64,000 nucleotides of DNA from Rattus norvegicus (Eukaryota; Chordata; Mammalia; Rodentia; Muridae): contig NC_086040.1 of assembly GCF_036323735.1 (NCBI RefSeq), forward strand, positions 8,028,568-8,092,567, written 5' to 3'. The notes beneath the pieces were generated by a model, which saw nothing but the letters and a program-made list of their open reading frames with translations, did not search any database and had not been told where the DNA came from. This document shows, in pieces, positions 59,571-64,000 of this stretch (position 1 is the stretch's first letter; every line of letters begins with the position of its first letter). The position numbers were made by a program, and so were the translations under genes.

Positions 59571-60515
59571 GTTTGGAGCGATGAGCCTGATGCCCTCCGT
59601 TGTTGATGTTATTGTTATGGTTAGAATTAAGTATGACTATTTTCATGGAAAATCACCAGCCAGCTGCAAAATACTAATACACATCTGGTGGTCAAGAAAA
59701 ATAATAATATTTTAAAGTTCTTCTGCTGACTAATAATATGACAAACCTGTCTCATTTCTGATATTATGTCAACATCAGCTGATTCCCTGACCATACCAAT
59801 ATTGTATCTTTGGCCTGTGTAAGTGTTTCTTACTTCTCCCCTCCCTGTGTTACAGTTGTTATGGTATAAATTCAGCCTTGAGGTAAATAAAATTGTTGAC
59901 TTAAACAGACTCTTATCTTAACGTCCATCTTTGCAACCCTGGTCCCCAATCTATTCCATGCACCCTCAGACCTCTCCCTTACAAATGTCACCCAAGGTGT
60001 GGCTCTTTGCAGGTGTCCCGGAGGAGAAAGTAATTCCCTGAGAGTAGGCTGGTCTGTCTTCTTTGTCGAAGCCTTTCCTCCAGTTAGAGCTTTTGCTCCT
60101 ACCACCCCACCCCTCCCAGAGCTTTTGCTGAGTGATGGGACAAGCATTCTACAGTCATCTTTTGTGACACGACTCAGGAAGTCACTCAGGACACAAAAAA
60201 TAGTGTTAAAATTTAAAAAAAAAATCTTAGATTTTGTAAAAATATTTGTCACCAGGAGGGAACAATTGATTCAAAAGATAGTAGAGAGTTAGTGATTGCT
60301 AGTGGATAGGCTAACCCTTTTACTGAAATCTACCCTCTGTAATGAATAAAAGTTGTGTGCTTTTTGGGTACAAAGTTGCCTCTCCTTGTTTTGATGAGCA
60401 ACCACAAATACATGGTTTAAAAACCTTATACCCTCATGCTACTGCAGTGGTCACTTTGTAAATCTGTGCTCCGTTGTTGCGCTCCAGAAGTGGTCCACTA
60501 TGGGGTCATACAACA
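59570..60515 (+). mobile_element. 5' LTR of an endogenous retrovirus
   Basis: Shares its first ~400 bases with 63494-64000, including GGTTAGAATTAAGTAT, the CCAGCCAGCTGCA block, ATTATATGACAAAC-type wording and GTTATGGTATAAATTCAGCC. TATAAA is at 59865-59870 and a candidate polyadenylation signal AATAAA at 60345-60350. It ends in CA (60514-60515), 3 bases before a primer-binding-like site. About 300 bases after 59985 seem to lack a counterpart in the 3' copy, so an insertion or long R region is possible. Confidence 0.75.
59865..59870 (+). promoter_or_regulatory. LTR TATA box
   Basis: TATAAA in GTTATGGTATAAATTCAGCC, preserved identically in the 3' LTR at 63782-63787. Confidence 0.65.
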
Positions 60516-60518
60516 TTT

Positions 60519-60536
60519 TGGTGCATCACAGGAACT
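60519..60536 (+). other. Candidate retroviral primer-binding site (tRNA-Gly-like)
   Basis: TGGTGCATCACAGGAA directly after the LTR end. The first eight bases match the start of a tRNA-Gly primer-binding site, as used by VL30-type elements; the rest is degraded. This is an inference from a short match. Confidence 0.45.
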
Positions 60537-63490
60537 GTCCTCCTTACAGACCAAATTTAGCTAAGAGATCTAACGTAAGCTCGAGCAAATCTGTTTTGTG
60601 TTTTGTGTTACTTTCTGTTTTGTCTCTGTGTCATGTCTCGTCTTTGTTTCATGTTGACTTGTGTTGTCTGCCTCTGCTATCTGAAGGGTATGAATCCCAC
60701 AGGAGACGGGTTAGAGTCCACTTTGTGGTTGCTATTTGTCCTGTAAGGTGCTTATGGCTGTGACAGGTCGACTTGCTAGTTGTCACAGGCCATAGGTCCT
60801 AGAGGATGCTCTAGGAGGAGAAAGGAATCTAGGGGACACTCTAGAATCTTATTGGAAGGTGGGATCAGATGGTCTGCCTCATCCTAGTGGCAGCTAAGTT
60901 TAAGTTGCATTTTGGGCCAGGTACTGAAGGTAACAGGCATCTGTGGAATTCATTTATAGGATGCTTTTTCTTGGTCTTCTTTGTCCATTTTGTTTTCTTT
61001 GGTATTGTCAAGTGTCCTTTTTGGCTTTTGTTTCATTTTTGGACTTGGACTGATGATATTGTTTGAAATCTTGTAACTGTTTGCTTTGTTTCTCAAGAAG
61101 TTTTACTTGGTCCCCTTGGTGCTTAACTTGGAAAATAACTTGCTTGAGAGAAATTGTTTTCTGCCATGGAGGCTGCCTTATCTACTGGCCCTATAGCAAG
61201 TGAGGAGTTGTTCTTCAGCATTAAGTCACCTTCCTTGTTAGTCATCATTGACATAGACAGTGACTCTGATCCTATCACTGCAGCAGTCAGTTCTTGCCCC
61301 ATGGTCAAAATGCCCCAGGTTGGGGGTCAGGGTAGTCCCTAAAATAGTTTCAGAAAGACTCTGCAGCAGACTGTGAGGAACTTGGTTTTTCAAGACAAAA
61401 CAGGCTTTACTCTAGGATGACAAGAGGAGAAAGTCTTGGCACCAGCTCTTCATCTTACTCTAACTGGAGGCTGTGGCCAAGGTAAGGATAAATGTTTTTT
61501 TTTGTTTGTTTGTGTGTTTTTTGTTTTTTGTTTTTTTTTTCTCCCATGGCCCTATAACTAAGTGAGAAGGCTTGGTGAAGGACTACTACTGCAGTCCTGG
61601 GAGGGCTATACTTCTATTAAAGATCAGTACTCCAGTGTTAGTCAAATATGTATTGGTTGGAAGAGGCAAGAAACCCAACGCAATTGTGACCCTGCCTCAG
61701 GAATGGCAGCAGAAAGAGTCCTTAAAACCAATTGCTTCTAACTATAGCTTACTCTCTGATACCTGAGGCTTCAGTCGGATAACACCTCCCTGGGCAAGCC
61801 CCCCTTCATTACTCAAATGCTATTTTCTCCTGGTATTTTGGCACAAGGTCATCAGGCATGTCTGACAGCCTGGAAGAAATTTCCCCCCTAACGCAGACAA
61901 ACCATAATATTATTTTTTCAGCCACTTGGCATCCAGCACTCAGGTCCTAACCATCTCTCCATCATTTTGTTATTAAGTCTTACTGGAAGTCCAGTGTCCT
62001 TCAGAGGCTGGGTCTCTTGATAGGCAGAGCCACTGAGCTGACTCTAAGGAGCTCAGCTCAGCTGAGTCCAGAGAGACAGCTTGTAACAGACCAGCTGCCC
62101 CTCTGCTCTCCTTTTGGTTTCACAGGCACAAAGCTTCCGCTCAATTATGGGCTGGCTTTTTCGCCCCAAGAAAGCTGGCTCATTTAGCTGTGCAAATGAA
62201 TGCTATTTGTCACCGGATCTGGTTGTTCCACCAGCTCTCATCAGGCCACCCCTAGCATTCTTGCCTGGCCCCTTACAGCTCTTCTTAAGAATTTTATCAC
62301 CAAGACACTGTGTTCTATATCCCATCCTGCTTATATGCACGTCCCAGATTCATGTAATGAAGGTCCTAATTCTAAAACAAAGGGATGGTGCATCCCCCTA
62401 AATATTAAATTTACCTCCACGGTCTGAACCAGGATTGGACAGACAGATATAGTTGGGGTCTTAGAATGCTTCATTCAAGTGCTGATACAAAGATTATATT
62501 TAGTATAAAATTGTTAAAAGTGACAGTGCATTTCTACTGCCACGCTTTTTGACACTGATCCAAAGAAGGAGCCCAGAGAGGCATTGAACATGGCACAAGG
62601 TACACATGACTTGATCTATAGCCTGCACTCCACTGAGAGGACCTGTTTCCTCAAAGATCTGCACTGATTCAAGCCCACTGCCATCGCCCAAGAAGAATTA
62701 GAAGCCTACCACCCACTCCTGGGCAGCTAAAATATGTATTCTTCAACAATGCAATACCTTCCCTAGGATTTGACTTTTTGGATAATGTAATTATGATTGT
62801 TGCAGGAACACAAATTGTATTGACTATTTGATTTATTTTGAAAATTTAAAAAAAATGTCAATCAGCATGTTATTTTTCCTTCTATGTATCAACACACTTT
62901 TTATTTTCCAGTTATTGATGCTGTGCTTTAATGACATGGGGTTTGCTTATTTCTTATTTGAAATGCATGGGATACCTACTTATCTCTTTGTCTTTTGCCT
63001 ATATATTTTGGACCTGGACATTTAGTCATTTAACCAGCCTTGTTATATAACAGGGAGATAATGTAGCAACAAATTATTCAATTATATCACCATAGGCTAA
63101 CTCTCAATGATGCTTCGATGAGGGTCAAACTCACCCAAAAATCTCCATCTCAGTCCAGGCAAGGACATTTTTGTCCTTCAGTCAAATGAGACCAACATTC
63201 TTTTCTGCCTACTGTCCTGAAGCCTTTGCTGAAAAACCAAAAATTCGCTGCATGCTGAGCTGGACAGTCAACGACAGATAAGAGAGTCATATATTCATTA
63301 TTAAAGGGCCTAAAACAGGAGTTCTGACATTAGCTGCTGCCTTATCCCATGATGGGTCCTGGCTACAAGATTCTCTTGGCCATGTGACAAATAACACCCC
63401 AACCTAAGACAGTCGCACTTTCCAAGGGTTTCATTCCAGTACATGTATGGCCATTGGTCACTTTTACATGTGAATATAGGTAAGGGGGAG
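60537..63490 (+). mobile_element. ERV internal region, coding capacity lost
   Basis: Only about 3 kb between LTRs. The first part (60540-61150) is a T/G-rich leader with repeated TGTCTC/TTGTTTC wording, as in gammaretrovirus-like and VL30 leaders. No gag, protease, reverse transcriptase or envelope motif is readable; the longest frames are under 100 codons (for example 62114-62401). A TTGGTTTCACAG splice-acceptor-like site lies at 62115. It is a non-autonomous or heavily deleted provirus. VL30-like is my best guess on leader and size, not proven. Confidence 0.55.
63482..63490 (+). other. Candidate polypurine tract
   Basis: AAGGGGGAG three to four bases before the start of the 3' LTR homology, in the position where plus-strand DNA synthesis is primed. 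Confidence 0.6.
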
Positions 63491-63493
63491 ATC

Positions 63494-64000
63494 TTGGTTG
63501 CAATGCCCTTGAAGCCCTCCAGTGTAGATATTATTATTATGGTTAGAATTAAGTATAACTAGATTCACGGAAAATCCCCAGCCAGCTGCAGAAGACTATA
63601 ATACAAATCTGGTTGTTAAGAAAAATAATAATATGATAATGTTGTCCTGCCGATTAATTATATGACAAACATGTGTACTCTCTGATATCCTTTCAACATC
63701 AGATCTGTGAATAAACAAATCCTGTGTTCTTGCATTGTGTAAATGTTTCTTAGTTCCTCCCCTCTGTTATCCCTGTTATGGTATAAATTCAGCCATGGAG
63801 AAAAATAAGATTGACACCTTGTTCATACTCCTCTTGGCATCCTTCTTTGCGTCCTTTGTCCCACATTCTCTTCCAGGTACCCTCAGAACCCTCACTTACA
63901 CAGCATTTGTAATCCTTTCTCAAAATCTACCAAAAACAGATTAGTTGTCAGTAAACTAGATTGCCACTAGCATTCACTTCTTTATTTGATATGCTCTAGC
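63494..64000 (+). mobile_element. 3' LTR of the ERV, cut by the window end
   Basis: Direct repeat of the 5' LTR beginning at 59570, with TATAAA at 63782-63787 and the downstream ACCCTCAGAACCCTCACTTA block matching 59960-59985. The two LTRs differ at many positions and small indels, so the insertion is old. The right end, and hence the target duplication, is outside the window. Confidence 0.75.

Overview
This is mammalian genomic DNA from a murid rodent, most likely rat (Rattus). The evidence is three ID SINEs (tRNA-Ala/BC1-type heads with A tails), many rodent L1/Lx LINE copies with the rat-type 3' end, B1, B2 and B3 SINE remnants, long CA, TTC and TCTA microsatellites, and an AT-rich, gene-poor background. 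I find no intact protein-coding gene of the host. No open frame reaches the length expected of an intact L1, retroviral or olfactory-receptor protein, and most longer frames lie inside L1 copies or microsatellites.

Layout. 1-5160: a sense L1 with decayed ORF1 and ORF2, carrying an ID insertion. 5195-13535: copy A of a direct segmental duplication. 13536-14475: a sense L1 3' end lying head-to-head against the antisense L1 that closes copy A. 14480-16420: a CpG-containing region with an ID element, an unrecognised minus-strand coding-like stretch and three tandem ~87-bp units. 16905-21107: a long antisense L1 with a small nested L1. 21108-22374: a probable LTR-type element. 22480-27055: AT-rich DNA plus a sense L1 3' UTR. 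27055-35240: copy B of the duplication, about 21.8 kb from copy A. 35241-41705: a nearly full-length antisense L1 split in its ORF1 by a second antisense L1. 41705-52930: ordinary DNA holding two olfactory-receptor pseudogenes in opposite orientations (44567-45203 plus; 50907-51390 minus), microsatellites and L1 3' UTR pieces. 52930-57285: an old antisense L1 joined to a sense L1 piece and split by an AT-rich block. 59255-64000: an L1 3' end followed by a sense, decayed endogenous retrovirus whose 3' LTR runs off the window.

How the parts relate. The history is one of repeated retrotransposition. The A/B duplication post-dates several old L1, B1 and B3 insertions, because both copies share them. 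It pre-dates the ID at 8131-8235, because copy B keeps the empty target site. The polypyrimidine tracts at 12421 and 34190 sit exactly at the poly(A) end of the shared antisense L1 and have grown differently in the two copies. The two receptor pseudogenes suggest the edge of, or a relic from, an olfactory-receptor cluster. I saw no new biological system. The best leads are the dated duplication, the unrecognised repeat-bearing minus-strand stretch near 15 kb, and the short-bodied retrovirus with a possible tRNA-Gly primer site.
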